Below are positions 52,450 to 61,900 of a stretch of DNA of 64,000 nucleotides, piece by piece (position 1 is the first letter of the stretch; each line of letters starts with the position of its first letter). Source of the stretch: Streptantibioticus ferralitis (lineage in GTDB: Bacteria > Actinomycetota > Actinomycetes > Streptomycetales > Streptomycetaceae); assembly GCF_029223525.1 (NCBI RefSeq), contig NZ_JARHTQ010000006.1:124001-188000 (forward strand). The letters run 5' to 3'. A program made the position numbers and the translations under genes. The notes beneath the pieces are model-generated. The model was not told the DNA's origin and made no database searches. It saw only the letters and a list, made by a program, of their open reading frames with translations.

Positions 52450-53054
52450 TAGCGTTTCCGACCTTGCGGTTGGCCAGCCATTTGGTCAGTCGTGTGACCC
52501 CGGTGCGGCGGATCGAGGCCGGGGTCTGGTAGCCCGTCAGAGCTTGAGCGAGCCGGTGTTGGTCACCTCCAGAGCCGGGAACATGCTCAGCAGGGTGCCG
52601 CGCAGGCGGTTGACCACGCGGGTGCGGTCCTCGACCAGGTCGGCCCGGCGTCCGGTCAGCAGCTTCAGCTCGATGGCGGCTTCGTCGCCGGGGCGAACGA
52701 GCCGCAGATCGCGGCGCATCCTGGCCTGGTCGGCGATCACGTAAGCGTCGCGGGCGTGGTCTTGCCCTCGCCGCGGTAGCCGTCGGATGCCCGGTTCACC
52801 AGGCGTCCGGGGATAACATCCTGACCGTGGTTGACCGGCAGAGCCAGGAGCAACGCGGGTTCTCCGCCGGTCATGTCGATGGCCCAGGTCACTTGACGGC
52901 CGTCGGCCAGGTCGAGGACGTCACCGATCAGCTTCAACAGCTCGGGCTCGTCGTTGGCCACCCGCCGCGACAGCAGGGTCTTGCCGTCAGCATCCAACGC
53001 GAGACCGTGATGGTGGCCCTTGCCGCTGTCGATCCCCGCCCATATCCGGCTCAT
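52450..53054 (-). mobile_element. IS110-family transposase, N-terminal part, frameshifted
   Basis: ATG 53054 opens the RuvC-like DEDD domain: IWAGIDSGKGHHHGLALDADG, then WAIDMTGGEPALLLALPVNHG and GRLVNRASDGYRGEGKT. A frameshift near 52745 moves it to IADQARMRRDLRLVRPGDE and LTGRRADLVEDRTRVVNRLRG, and a second near 52540 to LTGYQTPASIRRTGVTRLTK and WLANRKVGNA, where it ends against the Tn3 remnant. The C-terminal serine domain of the transposase is absent, so the element is dead. Confidence 0.85.
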
Positions 53055-53405
53055 CGTGCTCCTGACGGGCTTGTTCGTGTTGTTCGCACCACGGACGACC
53101 TCGCCGGCACTGCTCTACACAGCGACCAGTTCGCACTTCCCAATCGGCGGCCGAGTCGTCGTGGGACACCGGGCGGCAAAGCGTGTTCAGCCACAAGACA
53201 GCAGCCGCCTGATAGCCACACCCGGTGTCCCTGGGTGTCCCCACCCCACGAACGGGAGGACCAACCCGACCCAAAAGGTAGAGCTACCTGACCCATAGCA
53301 TCGCCGCAGGTCACTGCGCCGAATCGTATTTTCGAGCGGCACACGCCAACTGGGGCGCTCACGTGGCCGACTGGAGCGCTCAGTCGCAATGAGGAATCAT
53401 GAAGC
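53055..53405. other. Intergenic stretch upstream of the IS110 remnant
   Basis: No gene is recognised. The first part may be the left end of the IS110 copy (that family has no terminal inverted repeats). The rest holds short non-coding sequence before the GNAT gene. Confidence 0.4.
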
Positions 53406-54287
53406 ATGCGCCCGGACGGCTGGCACCTCACCGAAGACCTCGACGGCTTTCTCGCCCGGGCCGGAGACTTCCTGCGCTCGCGCCCGGCCCTGCACACCAT
53501 GCCGCTGACGGTGACCGAATCACTGCGCACACGTGGGGCGGACGCGTTCGGCGCCGAGGCCCCCGTCTTCGGCCGCCTGGAGCGATCGGGCGAGGTCCGT
53601 GCCACCTTCTACCGCACCCCGTCCGGCCTCCTGAGCCTCACCCCGCTCACCCCCAAGCATGCCGACACCCTTGCTGCCCGTCTTGCCGACCTAGGCCACG
53701 TCCTCCCCGGCGTCAGCGCGGAGCGCAACACCGCCACAGCTTTCGCCGAGGCCTGGCAGCAGTACACGGGCGCAAAGCCAGCGCTCCGCGAGCAGCGGCT
53801 CCGCCTGTACCGCCTCGGCACGCTGACCCCGCCGAAGCCGTTTCCGGACGGCCGGGGTCGAGCTACGGTTGAGCAAGACCGTGAGCAACTCACGCTCTGG
53901 TGCCGCGAGTTCGCCGCAGCCGTCGGGGAAGCCCTCTCCGTGGACGCCAGCTCCTGGGCCGACACGCGCTTCGCCTCCAAACGCTATACGTTCTGGGAGA
54001 CCCCGGATGGCACTCCCGTTTCCATGGCGGGCGTGACCTCGATGGTCGCCGGCCAGATCCGGGTGGACCCCGTCTATACCCCGGCCCACCTACGCGGTCG
54101 CGGCTACGCGGCTGCTGTGACCGTCGCGGTGAGCCGGGCCGCGCTGGCCGCAGGCGCGACGGAGGTCGTGCTGTTCGCGGACGTGGCCAACCCCACCAGC
54201 AACGCCCTCTACCAGCGAATCGGGTACCTCCCAGTCACCGAGTTCGCCGTGTACGACTTCTCGTATGCCGCACCAGAAACCGGTTAG
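53406..54287 (+). CDS. GNAT-family N-acetyltransferase
   Basis: The product has 293 residues from ATG 53406. The N-terminal half (about 1-150) is a divergent acetyltransferase-like domain; the C-terminal half has motif A in RVDPVYTPAHLRGRGYAAAV (about 219-238), followed by a helix and NPTSNALYQRIGYLPVTEF. It belongs to the group of two-domain GNAT proteins of actinobacteria. The acceptor is unknown. It sits between the IS110 and IS701 remnants. Confidence 0.85.
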   Translation: MRPDGWHLTEDLDGFLARAGDFLRSRPALHTMPLTVTESLRTRGADAFGAEAPVFGRLERSGEVRATFYRTPSGLLSLTPLTPKHADTLAARLADLGHVLPGVSAERNTATAFAEAWQQYTGAKPALREQRLRLYRLGTLTPPKPFPDGRGRATVEQDREQLTLWCREFAAAVGEALSVDASSWADTRFASKRYTFWETPDGTPVSMAGVTSMVAGQIRVDPVYTPAHLRGRGYAAAVTVAVSRAALAAGATEVVLFADVANPTSNALYQRIGYLPVTEFAVYDFSYAAPETG

Positions 54288-54390
54288 TACTCCAGTTGCA
54301 GTTCGCTATTCCTGCTGGTCAGGAGCCTGTTTCCGAGTGTAGTGAACTGATGGCCCGTCATGCGTCGGGGGGGTTCGCGACCGACGGTAT

Positions 54391-54830
54391 GTGATCCCCG
54401 TAGTTCTGATCACGCAGGATGATGTGCGACCCGACTTCTGGGCAGCGGAGCTTGAGGAGGTGCTGCTGAGGGTCGGTCACCGGTTCAGTCGAGCTGACCT
54501 GCGGCGGCGGATGCGTGACTACATGCGGGAGCTGCTGGGGGCCGGTGGGCCGGAAGAACGGCTGGCAGCTTGCCGAATACGTGGGGCACAGCGCACCTCA
54601 CAGGCTGCAGAACCTGCTTAACCGGGCCCGCCGGCACGCGGACGAGGTCCGCGACGACCTCCAGGCATCCGTCGCCGAGCGCCTGGGCGAGCCTGGCGGC
54701 GTTCTCGTCATCGATGAGACGGGCTTCCTCAAGAAGGGCCACGTCGGCCGGTGTGCAGCGGCAGTACTCCGGCACCACCGAACGCACGGAAAACTGCCAG
54801 GTCGCCGTGCGTTTCGGCGTTACTTGGATG
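54391..54830 (+). mobile_element. IS701-like (DDE) transposase fragment with frameshifts
   Basis: The start (MIPVVLITQDDVRPDFWAAE, then GHRFSRADLRRRMRDYMREL) is in one frame; GPVGRKNGWQLAEYVGHSAP, LQNLLNRARRHADEVRDDLQ and the catalytic-aspartate segment VLVIDETGFLKKG are in the next; SAGVQRQYSGTTERTENCQ is in the third. The order matches IS701-family transposases. It ends about 50 bases before the FAD monooxygenase stop codon. Roughly the first third of the protein remains. Confidence 0.82.
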
Positions 54831-54879
54831 ATCGACGTCATCCGGCAGTACATCGGCCGAGGTCGACGCGGACAGGGGG

Positions 54880-56454
54880 TCAGCCCACGGGCTCGTGCTC
54901 GGGTGAGGACGACGGCGCGCCGCTCCATCGGTGCAGGGCGGCTTCGAGGCCGGTGACGGCGGTGATGCCGGTGGTGTCGGAGGCCCACGCAACCACCCCG
55001 TCCGGGCGTACCAACACCCCGGTCGGCGTCGCGTGGTCGTCGGTCACGCTGCTCACTCGCCCGGCCCAGGCCGCGGCGAGGCGGGCGAACGCGCCGTCCG
55101 GAGCGCGGTCGAGCAGCAGGAACCCGCCGCCGTGACCGTGGCCGGCCAGACGGGAGCCGTCCCTCAGCCACAGGTCGGGGACGAACCGGCCGACCAGCGG
55201 ATGGTCGCCGGGCAGGTCGATACGCTGCGTGACGCCGGAGATCTTCTTGACCGCGTAGGTCGTACCCGCCCGAGTACTCAGCAAATCGGCGACGACCTCC
55301 CGGAGCGCGGCCGACTTGGCGTCCCCGCGCATCACCGCGATCTGGGCCCGCGTCCAGTCCAGCACCCAGGCGCCAAGAGGACGACGCTCGGCGTCGTAGG
55401 TGTCGAGCAGCCCTTCGGGTGCCCACCCGGCGACCACGGCACCGAGCTTCCAACCGAGGTTCATCGCGTCGCCGACCCCGAGATTGAGCCCCTGACCGCC
55501 GAACGGCGCGTGCACGTGCGCGGCGTCGCCGGCCAGAAGCACCCGCCCCGACCGGTAGGTCGCGGCCTGGCGGGCGTTGTCGGTCCAGCGGGTCGCGGCG
55601 CCGCGCAGCGCGGTCAGCGCGACGTTGGTGTCCGAGACGCGGCGCAGACTGGTCTGCAACTCCTCAAGGGTGACCGGCGCCGAGCGGTCGGCGGGAGCGC
55701 CGTCGAACTCCACGGTGACCACCCGCCCGGGCTGTGGCCCATAGCGGTACGCCCCGCGGCTCGACCACGCCCATCCGTTCGCGAGCATCGTAGGGTCGGC
55801 GATGTCGACGACCGCCAGGTGTCCGGTGAGCTCGGGGTCGGTGCCGGGGAAATCGATGCCCGCGAGGCGGCGCACGGTGCTGCGCCCACCGTCGCACCCG
55901 ACCAGCCACCCGGTGCGCACCGTGCCGGCAGTAGTGCCGACGAGCACGCCGTCGCCGGTGTCTTCGAGCGCGGTGACCTCCACCCCGCGACGCACCGGTA
56001 CGCCGAGTCGCGCGACATGGTCGGCCAGCAGCGCCTCCAGCTCACGCTGCGGCACCATCCTCGCTCCGTCGACCGTGGCGTGCGCGGCGAGGTCGGGATC
56101 GGACCAGTCCACGAGGTCGGCATCGAGGATCATTCCCGCGAAATGCCCGGTGAACCGCGACTCGCGCGCTCGCTGGCCGCCACCGGGCGGTTGGTCGTCG
56201 ACCCTGCGAGCGAACGACCCCACCCGCTTAAGCATCTCTCGCTGCACCTGTTCGGCGGCAGGCAGCAGGCCGCGGCGGTCGAGTGCCTCGGCCGTCGGCA
56301 CGTTGATCGCCCCCGCCTTCATCGCCTCGTCCGGCTCGGACCGTCGCTCGAGTACCTGCACCGTCGCCCCGGAGAGCGCCAGCTCCGCGGCGAGCACGAG
56401 GCCCACCGGCCCGGCTCCGACCACGGTCACGTCCACGTCCTGGTTCACATTCAT
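54880..56454 (-). CDS. FAD-dependent aromatic monooxygenase (PheA/TfdB, RdmE/PgaE-like)
   Basis: The product has 524 residues from ATG 56454. Class A flavoprotein hydroxylase motifs are complete: VTVVGAGPVGLVLAAELAL (FAD, residues 9-27), the DG motif GWLVGCDGGRSTVRRLAGI (about 180-198), and the GD motif VLLAGDAAHVHAPFGGQGLN (about 307-326). A C-terminal thioredoxin-like domain ends the protein. It hydroxylates an aromatic substrate, possibly an antibiotic, as rifampicin monooxygenases do. It is divergent from a TetR gene with two GAAC-N3-GTTC sites between, a typical drug-response layout. Confidence 0.9.
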   Translation of the reverse strand: MNVNQDVDVTVVGAGPVGLVLAAELALSGATVQVLERRSEPDEAMKAGAINVPTAEALDRRGLLPAAEQVQREMLKRVGSFARRVDDQPPGGGQRARESRFTGHFAGMILDADLVDWSDPDLAAHATVDGARMVPQRELEALLADHVARLGVPVRRGVEVTALEDTGDGVLVGTTAGTVRTGWLVGCDGGRSTVRRLAGIDFPGTDPELTGHLAVVDIADPTMLANGWAWSSRGAYRYGPQPGRVVTVEFDGAPADRSAPVTLEELQTSLRRVSDTNVALTALRGAATRWTDNARQAATYRSGRVLLAGDAAHVHAPFGGQGLNLGVGDAMNLGWKLGAVVAGWAPEGLLDTYDAERRPLGAWVLDWTRAQIAVMRGDAKSAALREVVADLLSTRAGTTYAVKKISGVTQRIDLPGDHPLVGRFVPDLWLRDGSRLAGHGHGGGFLLLDRAPDGAFARLAAAWAGRVSSVTDDHATPTGVLVRPDGVVAWASDTTGITAVTGLEAALHRWSGAPSSSPEHEPVG

Positions 56455-56460
56455 TGACAC

Positions 56461-56489
56461 GAACAGTGTTCTATATACGAACGGCGTTC
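56461..56489. promoter_or_regulatory. Two TetR operators GAAC-N3-GTTC
   Basis: GAACAGTGTTC (56461-56471) and GAACGGCGTTC (56479-56489) have centres 18 bp apart and flank TATATA. They match the pair at 45385-45416 in half-site and spacing class. The first begins 6 bases before the monooxygenase start codon. Confidence 0.8.
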
Positions 56490-56510
56490 GTGTCAAGCTA
56501 TGACGGTTGG

Positions 56511-56855
56511 GTGAACCCGAGAGAGCGACGCGCGGCGCGCCACCAGCCGCCGAACCCCGAGGTCGAAGCCGACCCCGGGCCGCGGCGCCGCAAGGCCCCG
56601 ATCACCGTGGAGCAGGTCATCGACACCGCGCTGGGCGTCATCGCCACAGAGGGCCAGGAGGCACTGACCATGCGCCGGCCGGCCGCGCGCTCGACACCGG
56701 ACCCGCCTCGCTCTACGCCCACGTGGTCAACAAGGCCGACCTCGACGAGCTGCTCATCGGGCGGCTGTGCGCCGAGCTCGTACTACCCGAGCCCGAGCCC
56801 CGAGCCCGACCCCGCGGCCCGGCGGGAGCAGATCCGCGGCGTTTGCACCCCAAAC
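56511..56855 (+). pseudogene. TetR regulator, frameshifted and truncated
   Basis: GTG 56511 opens a protein like the TetR at 45439: RRKAPITVEQVIDTALGVIA and TEGQEALTMR in the first frame. Then the frame slips to DTGPASLYAHVVNKADLDEL and LIGRLCAELVLPEPEP, and slips again to AARREQIRGVC, after which homology ends near 56855. Most of the ligand domain is lost. The divergent monooxygenase therefore lacks its own repressor. Confidence 0.85.
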
Positions 56856-56979
56856 GGTGGCAGCAACGAGCGGGAAGTAGGGAAATTTTCCTAACCGGAA
56901 CCGGACGGCGCCCCCGGAGCCGGGAGGCGGTGCACACTCTGTGATGCGGGACACATCACGCATCCGGGAGGCACTGCAC

Positions 56980-58077
56980 ATGGAAAGCGTCTTGCTCGCG
57001 GTCGGAACGAAGAAGGGCCTGTTCGTCGGACGACGCCGCCGCTCGCGCCCCGACGCGGACTGGGAGTTCACCGGACCGCACTTCCCCATGCAAGCGGTCT
57101 ACTCCGTCTGCATCGACACCCGAGGCTCCCGCCCCCGCCTCCTGGCGGGGGCGGACAGCTCGCACTGGGGCCCGTCGGTGTTCCGCTCCGACGACCTGGG
57201 AGCGCACTGGCACGAACCCAGCCGCCCGGCGGTGAAGTTCCCGGAGTACACCAACACCTCACTGGTCCGGGTATGGCAGCTCCACCCGGCCGGACCCGCC
57301 GCGCCCGCTGTGGTGTACGCGGGCACCGAGCCCGGCGCACTGTTCCGCTCCGACGACGGCGGCGAGACCTTCGACCTGGTCCGCAGCCTGTGGGACCACC
57401 CACAACGCGAGCACTGGGGTGCCGGCTACGGCGGTCAGGCCGTACACACCGTCGTCACCGATCCCCGCAGTGCCGACACGCTGATGGTCGCGGTGTCCTC
57501 GGGTGGCGCGTACCGGTCGTCGGACGGCGGAGCGAGTTGGGAGCCGTGCAACACCGGGGTGAAGGCCGAGTTCCTGCCGGACCACTATCCGGAGTTCGGC
57601 CAGTGCGTGCACAAGATCGCGCAGGACCCGACCGACCCGGACCGGCTCTTCCTGCAGAACCACGGCGGGGTCTACCGCACCGATGACGGCGGAGCGCAGT
57701 GGTCCGAGATCGGCAAGGGCCTGCCCGCCGACTTCGGTTTCCCGATCGCCACGCACCCCCGCCGTGGCGGAGTCGCCTATGTCTTCCCGGTCAACGACGG
57801 CTCCGACCGTTACGCACCCGAGTACCACTGCCGGGTGTACCGCACGGATGACGCCGGGGCGAACTGGACGGCCCTGGGGGGCGGACTGCCCACCGAGCAC
57901 CATTACGGGATCGTGCTCCGCGACGCCCTGCGTACCGATGACAACGACCCGGCCGGGGTCTACTTCGGCACTCGCAACGGCGAGGTGTACGCGAGCGCCG
58001 ACGAGGGCGACAGCTGGCGGCTGGTCGCCTGGCACCTGCCGGACGTGCTGTGCGTGCGGGCGGCGGTGGTCGCCTGA
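56980..58077 (+). CDS. BNR/Asp-box beta-propeller protein (sialidase-like)
   Basis: The product has 365 residues from ATG 56980, with GGGAGG 8 bases upstream. Repeated Asp-box motifs are seen (FRSDDGGETF, YRSSDGGASW, YRTDDGGAQW, YRTDDAGANW, YASADEGDSW), giving a beta propeller. No signal peptide is present, so it is unlikely to be a secreted sialidase; it belongs to a conserved group of cytoplasmic WD40/YVTN-like glycosyl-hydrolase relatives. Function unknown. It is the first stable gene after the island. Confidence 0.85.
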   Translation: MESVLLAVGTKKGLFVGRRRRSRPDADWEFTGPHFPMQAVYSVCIDTRGSRPRLLAGADSSHWGPSVFRSDDLGAHWHEPSRPAVKFPEYTNTSLVRVWQLHPAGPAAPAVVYAGTEPGALFRSDDGGETFDLVRSLWDHPQREHWGAGYGGQAVHTVVTDPRSADTLMVAVSSGGAYRSSDGGASWEPCNTGVKAEFLPDHYPEFGQCVHKIAQDPTDPDRLFLQNHGGVYRTDDGGAQWSEIGKGLPADFGFPIATHPRRGGVAYVFPVNDGSDRYAPEYHCRVYRTDDAGANWTALGGGLPTEHHYGIVLRDALRTDDNDPAGVYFGTRNGEVYASADEGDSWRLVAWHLPDVLCVRAAVVA

Positions 58078-58122
58078 GACCGATTGAGGGCGTCACGCTT
58101 TGAGCCAGTAGAGTGACTGCCC

Positions 58123-58800
58123 GTGGCTGCACGACCTTTGAACGAGATCGTAGAAGCGGGCTGGGCGAAGGCTCTTGAGCCGGTCGCGGGACGGATCGCC
58201 GGGATGGGCGACTTCCTGCGTACCGAGATCGCCGCGGGGCGCACCTACCTGCCGGCGGGACCGAACGTGCTGCGCGCCTTCCAGCAGCCGTTCGACGACG
58301 TCAGAGTGCTGATCGTCGGGCAGGACCCGTACCCGACACCAGGACACGCGGTGGGCCTCAGCTTCTCGGTCGCTCCCGAGGTACGCCCGCTGCCGGGCAG
58401 CCTGCTGAACATCTACCGCGAGTACGGCACCGACCTCGGCTTCCCCCCGCCGTCAAACGGCGATCTGACGCCGTGGACGCACAACGGCGTGCTGCTGCTC
58501 AACAGGGCACTGACGACCGCGCCGCGCAAACCGGCCGCGCATCGCGGCAAGGGCTGGGAAGAGGTGACCGAACAGGCCATCCGGGCGCTGGCCGCCCGTG
58601 GCAAGCCGCTGGTGTCGATCCTGTGGGGGCGCGACGCGCGCAACCTCCGCCCGCTGCTGGGCAGTCTGCCCGCGATCGAGTCGTCGCACCCCTCCCCCAT
58701 GTCGGCCGACCGCGGCTTCTTCGGCTCGCGGCCGTTCAGCCGCGCCAACGAGATGTTGGCGCGGCAGGGCGCGGAACCGGTCAATTGGCAACTGCCCTGA
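58123..58800 (+). CDS. ung: Uracil-DNA glycosylase
   Basis: The product has 225 residues from GTG 58123, the normal length for family 1. The water-activating motif is [21 protein letters not shown] (catalytic Asp at about 68; the family's Tyr-His is Tyr-Pro here, as in many actinobacteria), followed by LLLNRALT, and the minor-groove loop HPSPMS. It removes uracil from DNA, starting base-excision repair, which matters in such GC-rich genomes. Confidence 0.96.
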   Translation: MAARPLNEIVEAGWAKALEPVAGRIAGMGDFLRTEIAAGRTYLPAGPNVLRAFQQPFDDVRVLIVGQDPYPTPGHAVGLSFSVAPEVRPLPGSLLNIYREYGTDLGFPPPSNGDLTPWTHNGVLLLNRALTTAPRKPAAHRGKGWEEVTEQAIRALAARGKPLVSILWGRDARNLRPLLGSLPAIESSHPSPMSADRGFFGSRPFSRANEMLARQGAEPVNWQLP

Positions 58801-58827
58801 CGGGGTGTCCGCGATAGTCTGCCCGCC

Positions 58828-59838
58828 GTGACCACGCATTCGAATATCCCTGCGGGCTGGTACGCGGACCCCCACGGCGCCCCGAATCTGCTGCGCTGGT
58901 GGGACGGCTCGCAGTGGACGGACCACACCCACGCCGACACCCGATCCGCCCAGCCGCAGGCACAACAGCAGGCCCAGCCGCAGGCGCAGCAACCTCAGCC
59001 GCAAGCCCAGCAGCCGCAGCAGGTACAGCAGCAGGCGCAGGCCCAGCCGCACATCCCGCAGCAACAGGGCTACCCCGCGCCCCAGCAGGGCAACCCCCAG
59101 CAACCCCAGCAGGGCATCCCCCCGCAGGGTTTCGCGCCGCAGGCGGCGAGCGCACCGCAGGCATCTCCCAACGGGTTCCACGACCCGTCCAGGATTCAGC
59201 GGCAGGTTCAGCACCAAGCGGGCGTGGGCCCGACCGCCGGTGGCGGCGGCACGGTGTTCACCGAGCCGATCCTGGTGGTCAACCAGAAGGCGAAGCTCAT
59301 CGAGATGGTCGACGAGTACAGCGTCTACGACCAGGCGGGCCGTCAGATCGGCTCGGTCGCCGAGATCGGCCAGAGTGCCGCCAAGAAGGCCGTACGCGCG
59401 CTGACCAGGTACGGCCAGTTCATGACGCACCGGTTGGAGGTGCGCGACGCACACGGCCAGCCGCTGCTTTATCTGACCCGGCCCGCGAAGTTCATCAAGT
59501 CGAAGATGATCGTGCAGCGGCCGGACGGCGCGCAGATCGGCGAGATCGTCCAGCAGAACGCCATCGGAAAGATCAACTTCGCGTTCATGGTGGGTGACCA
59601 GCAGATCGGCGCCATCAAGGCCGAGAACTTCCGGGCCTGGAACTTCGCGATCGTCGACCACACGGGTGCCGAGGTCGCCCGGATCACCAAGACCTGGCAG
59701 GGGCTGACCAAGGCCATGTTCACCAGTGCCGACAACTACGTCCTGCAGATCCACCAGCCGTTGGCCGACCCGCTGCTGAGCATGGTGGTCGGCTCCGCGC
59801 TCACCGTGGACACCGCGCTGAAGCAGGGCACCAACTGA
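58828..59838 (+). CDS. DUF2510 and scramblase/LURP-like protein
   Basis: The product has 336 residues from GTG 58828. The N-terminal DUF2510 domain (about 6-38: PAGWYADPHGAPNLLRWWDGSQWTDHT) is followed by a low-complexity Gln/Pro/Ala linker (about 40-130) and a C-terminal phospholipid-scramblase/Tubby-like domain (about 145-330). Despite the name, most bacterial members are soluble and of unknown function. The linker is made of repeated CAG/CCG codons. The gene is 27 bases after ung. Confidence 0.88.
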   Translation: MTTHSNIPAGWYADPHGAPNLLRWWDGSQWTDHTHADTRSAQPQAQQQAQPQAQQPQPQAQQPQQVQQQAQAQPHIPQQQGYPAPQQGNPQQPQQGIPPQGFAPQAASAPQASPNGFHDPSRIQRQVQHQAGVGPTAGGGGTVFTEPILVVNQKAKLIEMVDEYSVYDQAGRQIGSVAEIGQSAAKKAVRALTRYGQFMTHRLEVRDAHGQPLLYLTRPAKFIKSKMIVQRPDGAQIGEIVQQNAIGKINFAFMVGDQQIGAIKAENFRAWNFAIVDHTGAEVARITKTWQGLTKAMFTSADNYVLQIHQPLADPLLSMVVGSALTVDTALKQGTN

Positions 59839-59873
59839 CCGCCCGGCAGCGGCCGTCGGCCGCGCAGCGGTGG

Positions 59874-60932
59874 GTGCTGGGCGTCGACTCCGGCGGCTCC
59901 GGGGTACGCCTGGCGCTGGCGCGACTGGACGACGACGGCCAGCCCCGCCCCCCGGAGTTCACCCATGCGACGAACGAACCGGTCCGCACCGGCCCCGCGG
60001 GCATCGACGCCGCCCATCTGCTGGCTCAACTCGTCCCCGCGGTAAGGGACTTCGCGGAGCACGGCGACGTGGTCGCCGCCTGCGTGGGGGCCACCGGGAT
60101 GGCGTCGCTCGGCGGTGATCTGCGCGACCGGCTGCCCGGTGCGCTACGCGCCGAGTTCGGGGTGCATCGGCTGGCGCTCGCGGCCGACGCGGTGACGGCG
60201 TACGCGGGAGCGCTCGGCATGCGCGCGGGCTCCGTGGTCGCCGCGGGCACCGGGCTGATCGCCCTCGGCACCGGGCTGGACCGCTCCGGTTGGCGGCGCG
60301 CGGACGGTTGGGGGCAGTTGCTCGGCGACTGCGGCGGCGGCGCGTGGATCGGTCGCGCGGGCCTGGAAGCGGCGCTGCGCGCGTACGACGGGCGGGCCGG
60401 AGGCTCGGCCGCGCTGCTGGCCCGGCTGGAAGCGGTGTTCGGCCCCGCGCCGACGCTGCCGGGTCTGCTGTATCCGCGCAGCGATCGGCCCGCGTTGCTG
60501 GCGTCGTTCGCGCCGGAGGTGGCCCGGTGCGCGCAGAACGATCCGGTGGCGGCGGGCATCCTGCGGACGGCCGCCCGTCACATTCTGGAGTCAGCCGCCG
60601 CCGTACGGCCCGGGCCTGAGTCTGCTGAAGTGGCCCTGACCGGCGGCTTGTTCAACATCGGTGAGCCGCTGCTCGGGCCCTTGCGGGAGCAGTCGCCCCA
60701 ACTCCTGCCGGAGGCCCGGCTGTTGATGGCGGAGTGCGACCCGCTGCACGGCGCACTGCGGATCGCCGCGGCGCTGTCGTACGGCGATCTGCCGCTGCCT
60801 GCCGACGGGGCGCTGCTCACCACGAACGAAGCCCACCGCAGCCCCGAGCGCGCCGCCAACCGATGTGAACCACGTCAAACCGGTCCGACAGGTAGCGGCA
60901 TTTCCCCTGATCCACCAGGTAAAGCCCGCTAA
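59874..60932 (+). CDS. BadF/N-acetylglucosamine-kinase-type ATPase
   Basis: The product has about 352 residues from GTG 59874. ASKHA-fold motifs: phosphate 1 LGVDSGGSGVRLALARL, GATGMASLGG, phosphate 2 VVAAGTGLIALG (about 123-134), the DGWGQLLGDCGGGAWIGRAG segment, and adenosine motif VALTGGLFNIG. It probably phosphorylates an amino sugar. The start lies 35 bases after the scramblase gene stop; no better in-frame start exists. The C-terminal tail after residue 310 is disordered. Confidence 0.85.
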   Translation: MLGVDSGGSGVRLALARLDDDGQPRPPEFTHATNEPVRTGPAGIDAAHLLAQLVPAVRDFAEHGDVVAACVGATGMASLGGDLRDRLPGALRAEFGVHRLALAADAVTAYAGALGMRAGSVVAAGTGLIALGTGLDRSGWRRADGWGQLLGDCGGGAWIGRAGLEAALRAYDGRAGGSAALLARLEAVFGPAPTLPGLLYPRSDRPALLASFAPEVARCAQNDPVAAGILRTAARHILESAAAVRPGPESAEVALTGGLFNIGEPLLGPLREQSPQLLPEARLLMAECDPLHGALRIAAALSYGDLPLPADGALLTTNEAHRSPERAANRCEPRQTGPTGSGISPDPPGKAR

Positions 60933-60961
60933 ACAGACATACCGTGACGGGAGGGTCGATG

Positions 60962-61900
60962 ATGTCACCCGACCGCGCGGTGCCCACCAGTGAACCGTTA
61001 GCATGCGACGCCATGAGCTCAGCCACTGGCCCCGCACCCGGTCTGCCCGTACGAATGCCGCGTCCACGTCAGCCCGGTCGGCACCGCAGGCCGGAGACCC
61101 TGGCCGCCCCACAAGACGCTCCGCCTTTGGTCCTCGCCGTTCCCGGCACGCCATCGGCCGCGGTCCGCGCCCTCGTCGACGAGGTCGTCAGCATTGCCCG
61201 CTGGGAGCTGTCGGGGCTCAACGCCCTGGTCGGCTACATAGACAGCGACGGGCAGGACGCCGAGTGCCCGGCGCTGACGGACGTGCTGACCGGGTTGCGC
61301 ACCGATGAGTCCGCGCAGGACCAGAGCGCCGCCGTCGTTGTGCCGCTGCTGGCCGGTCCCGACGAGTCCGTGCTGGGACGCATACGCCAGGCCGTCGTGG
61401 ACAGCGGTGTCCGCGTCGAGCTGACCGATGCGCTCGGACCGCATCCGCTGCTCGCTGAGGCCCTGCACGTACGGCTGTCGGAGGCGGGCCTCGCGCGCGC
61501 CGACCGGGCCCGGCTGTTCACCGTCGCGACGGCGGCCGACGGCATCATCCTGGCCACCGTGGGCGGCGAGGAGGCGGTGCAGGCCGCGGGCGTCACCGGG
61601 CTGCTGCTCGCCGCCCGGCTGGCCGTCCCGGTAATGGCGGCGGGCCTTGACATGGACGGCGCGATCGCCCAGACCGCCGAGCAGCTGCGGTCCTCCGGCT
61701 CCGCCCGGCTCGCCATCGCTCCCTGCCTGATCGGTCCCGAGCTGCCTTCCGGGCTGCTGGAGAAGGCGACATCGGCCGCGGAGTGCTCTACCGCTGAGGC
61801 GCTCGGCCCGTACCCGACCGTCGGCAAGCTCGTACTGTCCAAGTACACGACGGCGATCGGCATCGCCCCGCAGCAGCCGCAGGGTGCGCCCCTGCGCTAG
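60962..61900 (+). CDS. CbiX/sirohydrochlorin-chelatase-like protein
   Basis: The product has 312 residues from ATG 60962, with GGGAGGG 6 bases upstream (ATG 60959 is adjacent; GTG 60944 and ATG 61013 are other options). Two CbiX-like half domains are seen: LVLAVPGTPSAAVRALVDEV and, further on, VVVPLLAGPDESVLGRIRQA and SARLAIAPCLIGPELPSG. The usual metal-binding histidines (HGS and HxxE) are replaced, so it may be an inactive relative. Such proteins are common near ung in streptomycetes. Confidence 0.7.
   Translation: MSPDRAVPTSEPLACDAMSSATGPAPGLPVRMPRPRQPGRHRRPETLAAPQDAPPLVLAVPGTPSAAVRALVDEVVSIARWELSGLNALVGYIDSDGQDAECPALTDVLTGLRTDESAQDQSAAVVVPLLAGPDESVLGRIRQAVVDSGVRVELTDALGPHPLLAEALHVRLSEAGLARADRARLFTVATAADGIILATVGGEEAVQAAGVTGLLLAARLAVPVMAAGLDMDGAIAQTAEQLRSSGSARLAIAPCLIGPELPSGLLEKATSAAECSTAEALGPYPTVGKLVLSKYTTAIGIAPQQPQGAPLR

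Noticed and set aside
58310-58350. Ung motif GQDPYP as a damaging change from GQDPYH
   Set aside because: The Pro variant is common in actinobacterial uracil-DNA glycosylases; all other motifs are intact.
58960-59110. CAG/CCG repeats as a nucleotide repeat element
   Set aside because: They are in frame inside the scramblase-like gene and encode its Gln/Pro/Ala linker.
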